NCBI GenBank assembly: GCA_034440615.1
Contig: JAOTOM010004383.1
Span: 1-64,000 of the forward strand
DNA from: Ashinkailepas kermadecensis
Lineage: Eukaryota; Arthropoda; Thecostraca; Neolepadidae
Direction of reading: 5' to 3'
DNA length: 64,000 nt
Numbering within the stretch: position 1 is the first letter of the stretch; each line of letters opens with the position of its first letter. The position numbers and the translations under genes are program-made. Positions 11,518 through 23,222 of the stretch are shown piece by piece. A model generated the notes under the pieces. That model was not told where the DNA came from, searched no databases, and saw nothing but the letters and a program-made list of their open reading frames with translations.

Positions 11518-12745
11518 CAATTATCTTTACTCTGTGTGCAGCTCGTCAAATTTGGCTGTCGGCTACTGCATTCAAACAGTGATTATTATTTGCATAATCA
11601 CCCGGAATTGCTTCCATGACGAGTAAGCGGAGCAACTGGACCACTAATGCAATGAAGGACAACTGAGACGCACGGCAGCAGTTGAGAGATCGACAAAGTA
11701 ATTTCGCGACCAGGCGTGCGTTCGTAATTCCGATAGACCGTTCTAACCGGACACGGAAGGATGACGAAAGGATCAAACAGGACATAGGCATTGAATTATC
11801 TTCTCGCTTGTGCCAACATAGCTCAGAGATTGGTAATTACGACTGAAGTGTTGACAAATCCGCCTTGTGAATAGGCCGCGAGATAGCGCCAAACCAATGT
11901 CTTCCGCGACCAAGTCAGCACGATGTATGCGGGGAAGTGCTTAGCCTGTCAAGTCACGATAAGTTTCTGATGGAGCAACTAAATGCTGGAAGCCAGAAAC
12001 GTGCAGCATGTGCTCGCCTGATCTGCTGGCTGCATATCAACGTCTAGCAAATTGGAAAATGATTGTCTGGTTTAGCGAAACGGGGCCATAAGCAGACCCA
12101 CCCAGAATTATCGGATTTATGGTACTAGTGGAGGGAAGTGGGGCACGTTGTGGGGTAGGTTCGGATACAGATAGATAGCTCGGCACAGCTGTGTTGTTTT
12201 CTGGGACGACTAGGTACGATGTGGAACGATGTATATGACGAAGAACATAGCATGAATTGAAATTATTTGATCCAATTCAAAACTACATCTGCGAAGGTCA
12301 ATCCATGTTCAATTAAAATTCATGGACAACCAGCTCGACAAGCCACATCCAATCTGCTTGGGAAGATTTGATTTGTTACGACAAACAGAGCAGCAATATG
12401 GCTTCGAAATGAATCCTAAATGCGCTCCAATTGTGAAAACTTTGTCGAATCCGATCTAAATCCAGCGCGTGCGCATTTCAGGTGATGAAGATACTGAACT
12501 ACAGACCAAATTATGAACTTGAGAAAGTATTGCGAAGGCCACTCTATACCAAATTATGAACTTGAGAAGGTATTGCTAAGGCCACTCCATGCATAGGTTT
12601 AGTGATTGCATATGGGAATTAGATGGTGTTTGTTGATGCATCAGTCATGAGCAATTACAATTTTGATATACATTGTATTTATGACCGGAATGTTACTTTT
12701 TGTGATTTTTTTGGGCAAAACAGCCAGGAGAAGAACCGAGCTAAA
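11518..12745. other. Unique noncoding DNA
   Basis: A weak internal duplication is visible at about 12505-12590 (ACCAAATTATGAACTTGAGA and GGCCACTC each twice). No gene, tRNA or terminus recognised. Confidence 0.55.
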
Positions 12746-12950
12746 GCGTCGGTAGTTCAGTGGTTAAGCTGAGCGTCTAGCGTGTCAGAGGTACGACGGG
12801 GTTCGATTCCCCGCTGTGCCCGCCCTTCCTGCCAGGGTGGGGGCAGGCGACTCAGTAAGTGCACTCAAACTACCTTTCATATTCACTTGACTTAACGCTT
12901 CGGGTTCCCTAGCCCATGCTCAGAAGCACAGTCAATGGCGGCAAGACACA
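12746..12950 (+). mobile_element. tRNA-derived SINE
   Basis: The head at 12746-12826 carries an A-box-like TAGTTCAGTGG and a good B box GGTTCGATTCC inside a perfect T-stem (GGGG/CCCC). The acceptor arms pair poorly and no clean anticodon stem forms, so it is not a working tRNA. A GC-rich body (GCCAGGGTGGGGGCAGG) follows. I could not fix the 3' end or a target-site duplication. Confidence 0.7.
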
Positions 12951-13619
12951 ATCGACACACCTACACAATCGACCAAGCAATCAATTCACACGTTACATGG
13001 CACAGGAGTACTACTTCTTTTTCTTTACAATACTGTAGTGAAGTTGCTCCCATGCCCCTACTTGGTATTTCGATTTATGTCGGGGAGGGGGGGGGGGGCA
13101 AAACTTCTTTGGGCTACGTGAATAGTTAGTCAGGACCTCGACGTTTGCGATATTAAAAACCCCGGGAATATTAATTCAATACTCTGAGCCTCCATCTCAG
13201 AGCTCTGATTCAACCATCTCTTGACAGGCACCTCAAATCCAGCACTTTTATATTGTGCATTTGATTAGCGATTAAATGGCGATAGTCATTCAAGTTCCAA
13301 TAGTGCAGCGTGACAGACGATTCATTACAATAGCCGCATTTGGCACAGACAGCTTCAACTGCTTCACACACGACTTTTCAGTAGGCCGCCACACATATCA
13401 ACTCTCGCGTCTTCATACAACGCCTCAGTCTGACACCTCATCTCAGTCTCCCATTTTAAGTTCCATGCTCCGATATTCCAATAGGCCGTTCACATACGAT
13501 CTCCAGCTTACATTCAAACCGGTCTTCATACACGCTACAACTTTCACATATCAAAAGACTACATGTCAGCAGTCATACAGCGATTCTCAGACAGAACCCC
13601 ACGTACCTCAAGTACCTTA
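12951..13619. other. Unique noncoding DNA
   Basis: Includes an 11-base G run interrupted once at about 13083-13098. From 13270 a 114-codon frame exists with no recognisable motif. No gene called. Confidence 0.5.
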
Positions 13620-14060
13620 GTGTGGGGCCGGCGGCTGGCCGGCGGCGGCCAGCCGCTCGCCTTCGGCGACCGCTGGGTCGCGCGTCTCCGTGGCAAGTGA
13701 GCGCATCTCTCTATCTCGCGCGCCAGTTCACCTGAGGGCCAACGCCCTTGGCTCCAAGCCAGGGCACGTGTTCCGGTCACGCGACTTCGGAACAAATACG
13801 CGTTCTCAATGCACTCCACACCAGCCCGGCGGGTCGCGCTGTCTCTATCTCAGAGACAGACTACGTCAGCTCAGAGTCGCTCTGAATCTCAGTCCCTCTG
13901 TGGGAATCACTGCTGACTCTGCGTCTTGACAGCCTCGCGCCGGTCCGGCGTCGGACACCAGAGCTGCTGCCTCAGCGCGCCAGCTACACCGCGCTGCATG
14001 CAAGCAGCCGGCAGATTCGGGGCGCTGCAGCCCAATTGACATTTCACATGTCATAGACAC
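13620..14060. other. GC-rich, CpG-rich segment with short palindromes
   Basis: Dense in GGCCGGCGGC-type blocks (13626-13660) and local inverted repeats such as CCCTTGGCTCCAAGCCAGGG (13746-13765). It may be a promoter-like CpG island or simply repeat-derived. No exon can be supported. Confidence 0.35.
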
Positions 14061-14600
14061 ATAGACATCCAGCAGTCACCCAATATTCCACTACATTCAT
14101 AAATCATACACACATATATAGTCTAGACACACTTGCATCATACATACCTGTTCTACACCTGACAACACAGACATTGGCCACGGGGTATGACATCTGTCAT
14201 ACATCTGTCATTTCTCCATACATACACAAATACACGCACCTACCCATAGGGTTCCCAGAAAGGCTATTTAACATTTGTTACCCATGACGGTCACGTCCAA
14301 CGTCAGACACTGACATTTCACCAACAATCAGACAGCGGCGGCCGACGGTGGTGGTGGTCTATTGAGGTCATGTCGTCAGACATCGACGGCCGCGTCAGGG
14401 TACCGGGGTACCTTGACCGGAGGGGAGGGGTAACACTAGGCTTTGGCCTCGGCGGCCGGCTGGCACCACGGCTGACTAAGCAGCGATAGCCCGGTCGACG
14501 GCGGCTCGGATGATTTCCTGTCACGAGACCTGCCGCTGCATGACCGGGGGAAGGGTAGATTTCTGGAATTAAAATGCCCCCACAGGAAGCTTCGCTACAA
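14061..14600. other. Unique noncoding DNA
   Basis: CA-rich from 14060 to 14250, then GC-rich at 14330-14540 with GGTACCGGGGTACC near 14400. No gene recognised. Confidence 0.5.
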
Positions 14601-14639
14601 TGCTCGTATTTTGTGGATGTCCTATCGGAATCGATTTGC

Positions 14640-15200
14640 ATTTCTAAGCAACTGGAGAATGCATACCGAGTTCGTCTGCCTATTTTGTGCTGGGCTTCAG
14701 CCCTTTATGAGCAGGGCTGCGACGATGCGCTTGCGCAGTTTTCTTCGGCCTTGATTCTCTTCTAATGATGATTGTGTTGCTGGTGATGTTTTGTATTATA
14801 TTTCATTGTTTGTGTTCTTGGAATGTATGTTGTTTATGGGGTTTACATCTTCCAGGTGCATAGCCATGCGTCTAGAAAGTGTCGTGGTAGTGATGCCAAT
14901 GTAGTCAGAGTTGCGGCAAAGCCTGCAATATTCAATGGGACATTTGTATTTGTCGACCACCTTGGCTTGTTTCAAGGAGGTGGTCTTCTTTGAAATGTAT
15001 TAAACACAATTTTCGTTGGTGTGTATGGCTTGTCGTAACTATATTCATCGTCGGTTTTGTACGATAGGGTCACCTGGTTGCGGTAGAATAGAGCGACGTA
15101 ATTTCCTGCTGGCCGCATGATGACGCTGGTGTCGTTTTTCAGGTGGTAGTCGACAAGTGATGCTATCGGAGTAAGAGAACCAAAACCTCATGCTAAGCAG
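14640..15200 (-). mobile_element. Penelope-like element relic with GIY-YIG-type endonuclease region
   Basis: On the minus strand, 14990-14850 translates to a cysteine-rich block ending in DYIGITTTTLSRRM followed by AMHL. This fits the C-terminal endonuclease of Penelope-like elements (C..C...YIG.T...L..R...H), which nicks the target for insertion. Upstream (about 15160-15000) another minus frame reads VIMRPAGNYVALFYRNQVTL; downstream (about 14730) is KRIVAALLIKAEA, resembling the family's ALLIK ending. The pieces are in different frames with stops between them, so the copy is dead. The match rests on motifs read by eye. Confidence 0.6.
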
Positions 15201-15305
15201 CAATATCCCAAAGAATACCACCTCCTTGAAACACGGAAATGTGGTGCACAGATACGGTATCCAAGCGGAGACTTCAGACGACGCAACGACAGTTGGGTTC
15301 CAGAC
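15195..15305 (+). mobile_element. Second Penelope-like fragment, opposite orientation
   Basis: The + strand from 15209 (CAAAGAATACCACCTCCTTG) matches the minus strand at about 14994-14970 (CAAAGAAGACCACCTCCTTG), and similarity continues more weakly for another 25 bases (GTGGT...CA.A.ATAC). The two fragments are therefore the same sequence in inverted orientation, about 215 bp apart. Confidence 0.6.
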
Positions 15306-15420
15306 CTCAATTCGGTGACGATTCTCTGGGTTTGAGCGATTGATTTGACTTATATTGACCTTTGGTGAAAAATTTAGCCCCCCACGTGACTCCAAGAAAT
15401 CCCGGTATTTTTCGCCACAG

Positions 15421-16835
15421 AGTCAAATCCAAGATGGCCGCATGGTGCCATCTTGACAAATTAACCTTTGAACCAGACCACCTAGAATCACGTACGAGGC
15501 CACTTTTTCGAACAAGTTGACCACGGTGACTCCGATTCCGAAATCAGTTTGACCACATGGCACCATTTTCACCAAGAAATCCAAGATTGCCGCCATCCGG
15601 TAGAGCAAAAACGAAACTTTTGAACGGGAGCACATGAGATCAGATCATGAATGAACAGATTTCGGCTAAATCGATGCTCTGATGCAATTTACGAAGGTGA
15701 CAAATTGATTTCCTGTAAATTTATTGTAGCAAGGTCAAGGTCAAGGTCAGTCAGAAGCCATCTTTGGAGTCATATATAATGGTTGCGGAATTGAGGTGCT
15801 GGGTCTAACTAGCATAATGGGAGCGAGACCCGAGCAGCCGGGCATAACGAATAATGGTTCTAATAGTGAGCTCCTAATGGGATGAAGATCATATCGGCGG
15901 AATGTTTATGAGGGCCACACACCTCTTGTTAAACACAATGAAGGTCTGATTTGTTTTAGCAAAACACACCTGCCCTTCAGGTTCATTAATTGCTCTCTTT
16001 TCTGTATAAGTTCATGTCACACACATTTCACGCTTATTTCTATTTTCTAGAGACTGGTACGAACGTACGGGATAGCGCTCTGTGTGATGCCGTGGCGTCG
16101 ATGGTTTGCAATGTGAATCGGGAACACATCTTATGACAACGTCCACCGTTCCGTATGTCCTCTAGTGCGGTTCGCATTGCGATGAAGCCACCGATTCCAT
16201 TCCTTAATTGAGAGGTGATAGAATATGAAGAAAAGTCCCTGTCATGGAGCGGTCTTGCCAAGTTCGGAGCTGTCCCCGCAACTGTCGACTGGGATGAAGG
16301 TCCCGTTGGACAATGCATCCATGATACATGTAGGCTGACCTTATGAAATGGCAAGAAACTGGAACAGGCCAACAAAGGACAGAAAAAACGACGAATGCCA
16401 ATCCCAGTCCTCGTCTGTGTGCGATGTTTGTTCTCCAGCTGCGGCTTCAGCTGCCATGTGGCTGCGATCCAGTCTGGGCCTGCTACATGATCAAACACAA
16501 TGTGTCTGTCGCTGTAAGACGGAGACGACCAAGTGCCCAGAGTCAAAGTTTGTCCTGATTTCTTGCGATCACGCATGGACAGCTTTCGATAGCCACATGT
16601 GGCCACGACAGATTAGACAATCCAGGACATAATCGATTGTCTGGTTGATTCTGAGGCCTTATGCGCTTGATATCAGACACCACCTCAAATGCTTGTTGAA
16701 ATATGTGCATAGCTACCAGAAGATGAGTGAAGATGACGAACTCCCACGCATGCACAATGTCACTCTCCGTGAGGATTAGACTATCTTTTTAGACCACATC
16801 AGAAGAGTTATATTTGAGGATCATGGGTTAAGGTC
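15421..16835. other. Unique noncoding DNA
   Basis: A triplicated AAGGTC motif lies at about 15730-15750. The 188-codon minus frame at 16040-16606 has no recognisable domain and an ordinary mixed composition; I do not call it. Confidence 0.5.
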
Positions 16836-16839
16836 ACTG

Positions 16840-18030
16840 CAGAGTATCCTCGGATACTACAGCTCTATTATTTCCCGGCCTGGCTTATACCGGGAGTCTG
16901 ATGGCAAGATCAGCTTCCAATCCCGCCCTCAAATGAACCGGAGGCCGGCGCGGACGCCGCGCTTATCCCGAGTAGGCACTTCACCCCTATAAACCACCTC
17001 ACCATGCAGGGAGTCGGGAGCGCGCGGATGGTGCAGCACACGGTACATCATGGACAGGTCACGTTCCGATACCAGGTCATGAACAGTCGGCCACTTAAGA
17101 TCATGCAAGAGAGCCGACATGTGATCGGCTCCTTACGACAGTGCGATACGACCGCACTGATGTGATACATTTGGGATCGGGTGCCGCTGTGTGACCCAGC
17201 ACCCACCGTACACCGTCAAACAATACATATTATGTGGGAGTACACGTCATTCGATGACAGACTTTGTTTACTTCCACTGGAGCCGAAGTGAAAATGTAGA
17301 AAGACCGGAAAGTGTGGCGTAGCAGCGGCACGCCACAAGAGGTTCGCGTGGTGCCCACGTCATGTTGCAGTCCACAACCATGCCCATGATGATGATGTCC
17401 ACAACCATGATGCGGTGACGGGTGGATATGGGTGCCGCTAAGATTGACTGAGAAGTTATCCAGATGAGTGCGTCGCTGACATGTTAGAGCCAGCGCAATG
17501 TCTGTTTGATGAAGGCTTGTTTTCAAACTGTTGTTCGCAAACCATGCGCCAGCAATTTCAAGAGTAGTCTCTACTCGTGATTTGAGGTCAGAAAGGTCGC
17601 TGGGGAGTACAATGGATGAACTGCGAATCGTCAACATGCATAACAATCTTGCAATCAGTGACATGGGGTGGAAAATTGTCACTAAACAACCGAAACAGAG
17701 CTGGCCCCAGCAGCGAGCCCTGACCCACGCCGCGAGTCACCGGCACACCGTTGAGACCACCCTGAACTCACTGAGATCGCCCGCTTAGGCGATGTTCGAA
17801 CCAATGTGAGTCTATGCCGTACCAGCCAAGTCTCTCAATAAGCCGATGACTGCTTGACAGAATCAAAAGCTTTTGAGGTGTCTGCAGTGGTAACACATGA
17901 CATCAGACCGTTATCCATGTTATCCGCCAGCTGACCGGTGACGTCCAACATCACCGTTTCAGTGAAGTGTCCAGGTTTAATGCCGTGCTGCTCGCTGCGT
18001 ATATGTGCTGAACTACATGCTTCTCTGCCA
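16840..18030 (-). mobile_element. Second LINE relic: decayed non-LTR reverse transcriptase
   Basis: Reading the minus strand right to left gives the ordered landmarks of a non-LTR reverse transcriptase: EQHGIKPGHFTETV (about 18000-17955), ADTSKAFDSVK (about 17880), YGIDSHWFEHRLSG (about 17810), VGQGSLLGPALF (about 17720), the catalytic block HVDDSQFIH (about 17640), VVDCNMTWAP (about 17375) and the C-terminal DLKWPTVHDLVSERDLSMMYR (about 17100-17040). Several frame changes and a stop interrupt it. The 5' side is cut off by a GA microsatellite at 18048. Its motif spellings differ from the LINE at 8.4-10.3 kb, so it is a different family, and it is much older. Clade is not assigned. Confidence 0.8.
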
Positions 18031-18042
18031 CCATCATTAGGC

Positions 18043-18186
<144 letters not shown>

Positions 18187-18224
18187 GAGCGATATGGTTT
18201 TGTAGAGGTGTAATCGGAGCTCGC

Positions 18225-18335
18225 CTGTCACCACCGGTTCCTCCTGAGGGTGGGTCAGGCCGCTGGCCCCTCGGAGCTCTTCTGTCTACCATAGGCACAT
18301 CCTGAGGGTGGGTCAGGCTACTGACCACTCGGCAA
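18225..18335. repeat. Duplicated block, about 62 bp, 2 copies
   Basis: CCTGAGGGTGGGTCAGGC occurs at about 18243 and 18301, each followed by an (A/G)CTG(A/G)CC(A/C)CTCGG-like tail. Confidence 0.75.
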
Positions 18336-18795
18336 CTCAGTGCTTACTTGCACATGCGACCTCTTAGCATTGCACAATCAAATTGGATCGCGCATAATCG
18401 TTCCGAAACATGAATAGCGCATCGCCTTTGTTCCGATGTTAACATGCCTGCTAGGTTATCTTCTTCACATCCATGCCATTACTTTAAGATAGCCATGCAT
18501 GGAAAAACGAGTAGAACACATACGGTATCTCTTCTAGCTTCAAATATTGGGAGGACATTTGCCACTTTTCACGACCTCTTCGTGGGTCACCGGTGCGGCA
18601 GGCTCCATGACTGCCATCATCATCTTGCTGCACCTCCTCCCCTCTCGCTCTACTGTCGACAGGGACAGCCTTCGCTGATGTGAATGTGTACGACCGGGAC
18701 TGGACTGATGTGAATGTGAATGTGTACCTCAGCACCGGCACTCGTACTCCAGCCCCTGTAACCGGCCACTGGCGAGCTGGCGAGCCGGCGGGCTG
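18336..18795. other. Unique noncoding DNA
   Basis: A short direct repeat (GACTGATGTGAATGTG, related to GCTGATGTGAATGTGTACG) lies near 18675-18725. No gene seen. Confidence 0.5.
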
Positions 18796-18796
18796 G

Positions 18797-19118
18797 CGGC
18801 GGCTCGATTGTGGTCGGTGCTGGCGACAGCTCGATTGTGGTCGGTGCTGGCGGCAGCTCGATTGTGGTTGGTGCTGGCGGCGGCTCGACTTTGGTCGGTG
18901 CTGGCGGCAGCTCGATTGTGATCGGTGCTGGCGGCAGCTCGATTGTGGTCGGTGCTGGCGGCGGCTCGACTGTGGTCGGTGCTGGCGGCAGCTCGATTGT
19001 GATCGGTGCTGGCGGCAGCTCGATTGTGGTCGGTGCTGGCGGCGGCTCGACTGTGGTCGGTGCTGGCGGAGGCTCGATTGTGATCGGTGCTGGCGGCAGC
19101 TCGACTGTGTTCGATGCT
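18797..19118. repeat. 27-bp minisatellite, about 12 copies
   Basis: Units read GGTCGGTGCTGGCGGC plus AGCTCGATTGT with C/T and G/A variants. Open in several frames because 27 is divisible by three; the 253-codon frame through it is an artefact. Confidence 0.96.
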
Positions 19119-19419
19119 GGTGGCGCGGTACGGCCGTGTCGTCACAGCTCATCTCTGCTGTGACAGGTCACACAAAGCCAGCCCATGGAGCGATCCTGTC
19201 CGAGAGGGGCGGCCGGTGCCGCCGCCGCCAGCTGAATGGCCATGTTGTGACGAGGTGCCGCCGCCGCCTTTTGTGGCGGCCGAGAACGGCCGGCAGTCGG
19301 CTGGGTGTGACAGTGTTGTGGGACGGCGGGATTCCTGAAGCAGGTGAATCGGGCGCCGGCGACCCCTTGACCCATCGGCAGGCGAGGGAGTGCGACTGGC
19401 CGGCGGAAGTGCCACACAG

Positions 19420-19915
19420 ACGGGTCGGGGTGGTCTATTGATCAGATCTGTGGACCAGGTAAAGATCAGCCGGCGGAGGCGACACACAGACAGGTCGGGG
19501 TGGTCTGTTGATCAGATCTGTGGACCAGGTGAAGATCAGCCGGCGGAGGCGACACACAGACAGGTCGGGGTGGTCTGTTGATCAGATCTGTGGACCAGGG
19601 GCGGGGAAAGGGGTGTGGACCAGGTAAAGATCAGCCGGCGGAGGCGACACACAGACAGGTCGGGGTGGTCTGTTGATCAGATCTGTGGACCAGGTAAAGA
19701 TCAGCCGGCGGAGGCGACACACAGACAGGTCGGGGTGGTCTGTTGATCAGATCTGTGGACCAGGTGAAGATCAGCCGGCGGAGGCGACACACAGACAGGT
19801 CGGGGTGGTCTGTTGATCAGATCTGTGAACCAGGTGAAGATCAGCCGGCGGAGGCGACACACAGACAGGTCGGGGTGGTCTATCGATCAGATCGGTGTAC
19901 CAGACGAATATCAGC
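19420..19915. repeat. 70-bp minisatellite, about 7 copies
   Basis: CAGGTCGGGGTGGTCTGTTG recurs at about 19421, 19491, 19561, 19655, 19725, 19795 and 19865. Spacing is 70 bp except for one 94-bp unit that carries an extra GGGGCGGGGAAAGGGGTGTG stretch. Each unit holds TGATCA and AGATCT palindromes. Confidence 0.97.
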
Positions 19916-20456
19916 CGGCTGAGAAGTAGGCTAGATAAGGCCTGTTGATGCACTGGCAGACTATTTCCCGTCATCTTCCCACGATAAAATGTGTCAACAC
20001 CTTAGCCATGCTGTAGGACATACGCTGGTAGGACATATGCTGGTTGCAGAATGGGAAGAGCACTGAGTCCCGGCTGCTGACCGGAAGCATGTTAAATTGC
20101 TTTGCGTCGTGTTTACAATAGCCGTGGCAGTTTTTCAGCTATGACAAATTGTTTGTGGGGAAGTTCATGGACTAATTAGCTTTGTTTACTGGGAGCTCAG
20201 CTCGCCTGACCATCTGGCATCTCCAGAGAGCGGCTAATGGGCCATGGCTCAGTGCTCGGACCGGGTTATCTGGCACCTGGCATCTCAAGCGAGAAGACAT
20301 GGATGGCTCAGTTCTCGGATCGGGCTATCCGGCACCCGGCATCTCAAGCGGGAAGACGTGAAAATAGGCCGGGCTCTGCTTTTCAGCATTGGTCCAAGGT
20401 GTGTGGTGCCGAAAATACTTCGAAATGGATTTACCCCCACCCCAAACACACACTTG
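19916..20456. other. Unique noncoding DNA leading into the 39-bp array
   Basis: A diverged two-copy repeat of about 60 bp lies near 20240-20360 (GGCTCAGT, CTCGGA, GGCACC and CATCTCAAGCG blocks). No gene. Confidence 0.55.
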
Positions 20457-21043
20457 CAGAGTGTAGTTGCACATGGCCTGCCGGAGCGATCACGGCAGAG
20501 TGTAGTTACACATGGCCTGCCGGAGCGATCACGACAGAGTGTAGTTACACATGGCCTGCCGGAGCGATCACGGCAGAGTGTAGTTACACATGGCCTGCCG
20601 GAGCGATCACGACAGAGTGTAGTTACACATGGCCTGCCGGAGCGATCACGACAGAGTGTAGTTACACATGGCCTGCCGGAGCGATCACGACAGAGTGTAG
20701 TTACACATGGCCTGCCGGAGCGATCACGACAGAGTGTAGTTACACATGGCCTGCCGGGGCGATCACGACAGAGTGTAGTTACACATGGCCTGCCGGAGCG
20801 ATCACGACAGAGTGTAGTTACACATGGCCTGCCGGAGCGATCACGACAGAGTGTAGTTACACATGGCCTGCCGGAGCGATCACGACAGAGTGTAGTTACA
20901 CATGGCCTGCCGGAGCGATCACGACAGAGTGTAGTTACACATGGCCTGCCGGGGCGATCACGACAGAGTGTAGTTACACATGGCCTGCCGGAGCGATCAC
21001 GACAGAGTGTAGTTACACATGGCCTGCCGGAGCGATCACGACA
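20457..21043. repeat. 39-bp minisatellite, 15 copies
   Basis: Very homogeneous units containing TACACATGGCCTGCCGGAGC then GATCACGACAGAGTGTAGT. A CGGGGCG variant and a GGCAG variant mark individual units. The low divergence implies recent expansion or homogenisation. Frames of more than 260 codons on both strands are artefacts. Confidence 0.98.
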
Positions 21044-22103
21044 GGTGAGTGCTGGCTTTGTTCTGAAGCATAGCACCGATCGGCATTTTCAATTGTAGTC
21101 TAATCCGCATACGTGTGAACCAATCCAATACGCATCTGTATCCGTACCGGATAGAGATGTCCATCAGTATCCAATCTGTTTGCAATATTCCGTTCAAAGT
21201 ACATTGCTTGCAGTGTGAAATAGCATATAGGTTACGAACAGTATACACTAGTTTAGCTAACAAGACAAAGAAAACAAACTAACTTTTCACATTTTGTGTG
21301 AAACGTGAATCACAATATCATGAGTAGCATCAAGGCATACCAATTTCACTTCAGATCACGTGTGCAGACTGGACAGTTCACAAACCAATGCTGGCTTGAT
21401 TCATGGGCATGAGCAAAGCATACAAGGAACAGGATGACTGCCAAGGAATCAAATGAGATAAAAGTGGCACTTCCCCAGGATCTAAAAATTATGGCACTCA
21501 CATAAAAATACCGCCAGATAGCCCATGATGATTCGGGGAGAACGCAACCAGAAATATGAAATTGTACAAACAAGTATTGACGTGACCACAGGAACCTTTG
21601 CTGTCACGGATGACCTTGCTTCTTAGGCTCTGAGCCTTCATTGGTGCGTGATTTCGAAAATGAAGTTCCTTGTAATCATAAAGACAAGCTGCATTGAAGT
21701 GCTTTTCAGAAAAATGGAAGTTAAAATTATCCAAGGTTCGATTTTGTCCACATTTGGACAATTTCTAGTTCCTAGTATTTTGAAACCTTTCTCGGATATG
21801 GAGATCGCACCTAGAATCGGAATTATAAGTGAACTCAGCTACGTACAAATGTGCACGGTTTGGCTGAAATTTGTAATATTGGCCGGAAATGTTGAAGTCT
21901 GTGGGCAATTGCAAAGTAGGGTGACATTATCAGAGAAAAAAAATCACGAAAATTCCAATATAGCATTTTCATAGTCTTGTTGAGGTAGGCAATGCCGAAC
22001 AATGTCATGACATATCTGTATTCGGGAATGTGTGATATAATTTATAAGCATTTCGGAGGTGAACGTTCCTGGCCGACAATAGATCAGTGTACTTAAATGA
22101 CCT
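21044..22103. other. Unique AT-rich noncoding DNA
   Basis: No repeat, terminus or recognisable coding motif. Several 70-108-codon frames occur on both strands without family signatures. Confidence 0.5.
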
Positions 22104-22117
22104 GACTGGATCTTTTT
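22104..22117. repeat. Target-site duplication, left copy
   Basis: GACTGGATCTTTTT, identical to 22299-22312, flanking the SINE. Confidence 0.93.
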
Positions 22118-22298
22118 GTTTGTTTGTTTATTGGGTGATTCACGACGCACTTTATGCACATTCACGGCTAATGGCGCCGCCCACACTGTTCCGCCGGTGG
22201 GCCGCGGGATTGGGAAATGTCCCGAGCGGTGCGAGTGTTGAACCCGGGACCTTTCGTACCCAGAGCTCAATACCTTAACCGCTCTGCCATCCCCGCCC
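22118..22298 (-). mobile_element. tRNA-derived SINE with perfect 14-bp target-site duplications
   Basis: The minus strand begins at 22298 with GGCGGGGATGGCAGAGCGGT (A box), and about 45 bases later has the B box GGTTCAACACT. It ends at the left in a tail of repeated AAAC. The element is flanked by the identical direct repeat GACTGGATCTTTTT at 22104-22117 and 22299-22312, fixing its length at 181 bp. The A-box spelling suggests a leucine or serine tRNA ancestor (inference). Confidence 0.92.
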
Positions 22299-22312
22299 GA
22301 CTGGATCTTTTT
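22299..22312. repeat. Target-site duplication, right copy
   Basis: GACTGGATCTTTTT, identical to 22104-22117. Confidence 0.93.
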
Positions 22313-22573
22313 AAACATGAGAAATGGATGCAGGAAATTATCTACCAAGCTCAGGCGTGCTGTCTTGTGTCGTTTTTCCACCATCGAGGAAAAACCACAG
22401 CAGGACTTGAGTTCCGCCCACCCCCCACCCCCTCCCGGCCGAGCGTGGATCAACTACCAACCCTTCAATCCATAAAACAACATACCAGAGAAAACAATGG
22501 GAGGACCTTAAGGTCGCGCTTGAAGGCCCCTTTGCAGGTGGAGCAGGAATCTCCCTTAATCTGTGTCCCTTCG

Positions 22574-22599
22574 AGAAGAATTTCGTGGCGACGCCGCTG
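22574..22599 (+). mobile_element. Solitary hAT-like right terminus
   Basis: GAAGAATTTCGTGGCGACGC plus CGCTG closely matches the right end of the 4.8-kb element at 36999-37023 (GAAGAATTTCGTAGCGACGC plus CACTG). I found no matching left terminus upstream, so this is either a truncated copy or one whose left end is outside view or decayed. Confidence 0.6.
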
Positions 22600-23090
22600 T
22601 TTGCCAAATGTGATTATGAATAGTATATCCACAAACTCATTGATATATTAGTGTGATTGCAGTTATCTAAGTTGCATACAAGTTCGATGCTGGCTGGAAA
22701 TTGATAGAACAATGGAATGAATCCAGCTTAAGCTACTTCTGCATGCATTTGACATTACCTAATGGCGAGATGCATTTGACATTACCGGCGAGAATGTGTA
22801 CCACAACATAGTTGCCAATTAGTAGCGTCACATTTTTTTTCCACGTAAGCAAAAACTCAGCATCAGCTGATCCCAACATTTTGTGATGTAAAGTTGTGGT
22901 TGGAAAACAGAAAGAAACATCATTATATTTGTTCGAAATTCGCTTCCACAACACAAGTTGGAATCAATCCGTATCTATTGATATTCACCAAACTATATCC
23001 GATCCGCTCCGTTATCCATGTACAACGGACATCCGTACGGATATCCATTCCGTGCTATGCTCTACTTTGTTGTAAAGGGCGATGTTGGCG
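22600..23090. other. Unique noncoding DNA
   Basis: A local duplication TGCATTTGACATTACC is present at about 22744 and 22770. No gene recognised. Confidence 0.5.
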
Positions 23091-23106
23091 GTCCCTAACC
23101 TCTGGC

Positions 23107-23222
23107 ACTTTGGTCAGAGGGCCGAAGTGCCAAATATTGGGGAGCTAGCACCTCCAGGCGATGATTGGTCAGAGAGCTGAAGTGCCAGATGCACCTCTAG
23201 CAGCACCTCCAGGCGATGATTG
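23107..23222. repeat. 55-bp repeat, 2 copies
   Basis: TTGGTCAGAG followed by GAAGTGCCA and later AGCACCTCCAGGCGATGATT occurs twice, 55 bp apart. Confidence 0.8.

Noticed and set aside
12746..12826. Functional tRNA gene
   Set aside because: A and B boxes and a T-stem are present, but the acceptor and anticodon stems do not pair properly and a SINE-like body follows.
20237..21098. Overlapping frames of 263-284 codons over the 39-bp array
   Set aside because: Three frames on both strands are open over the same repeat, which points to unit length and composition and not to a gene.
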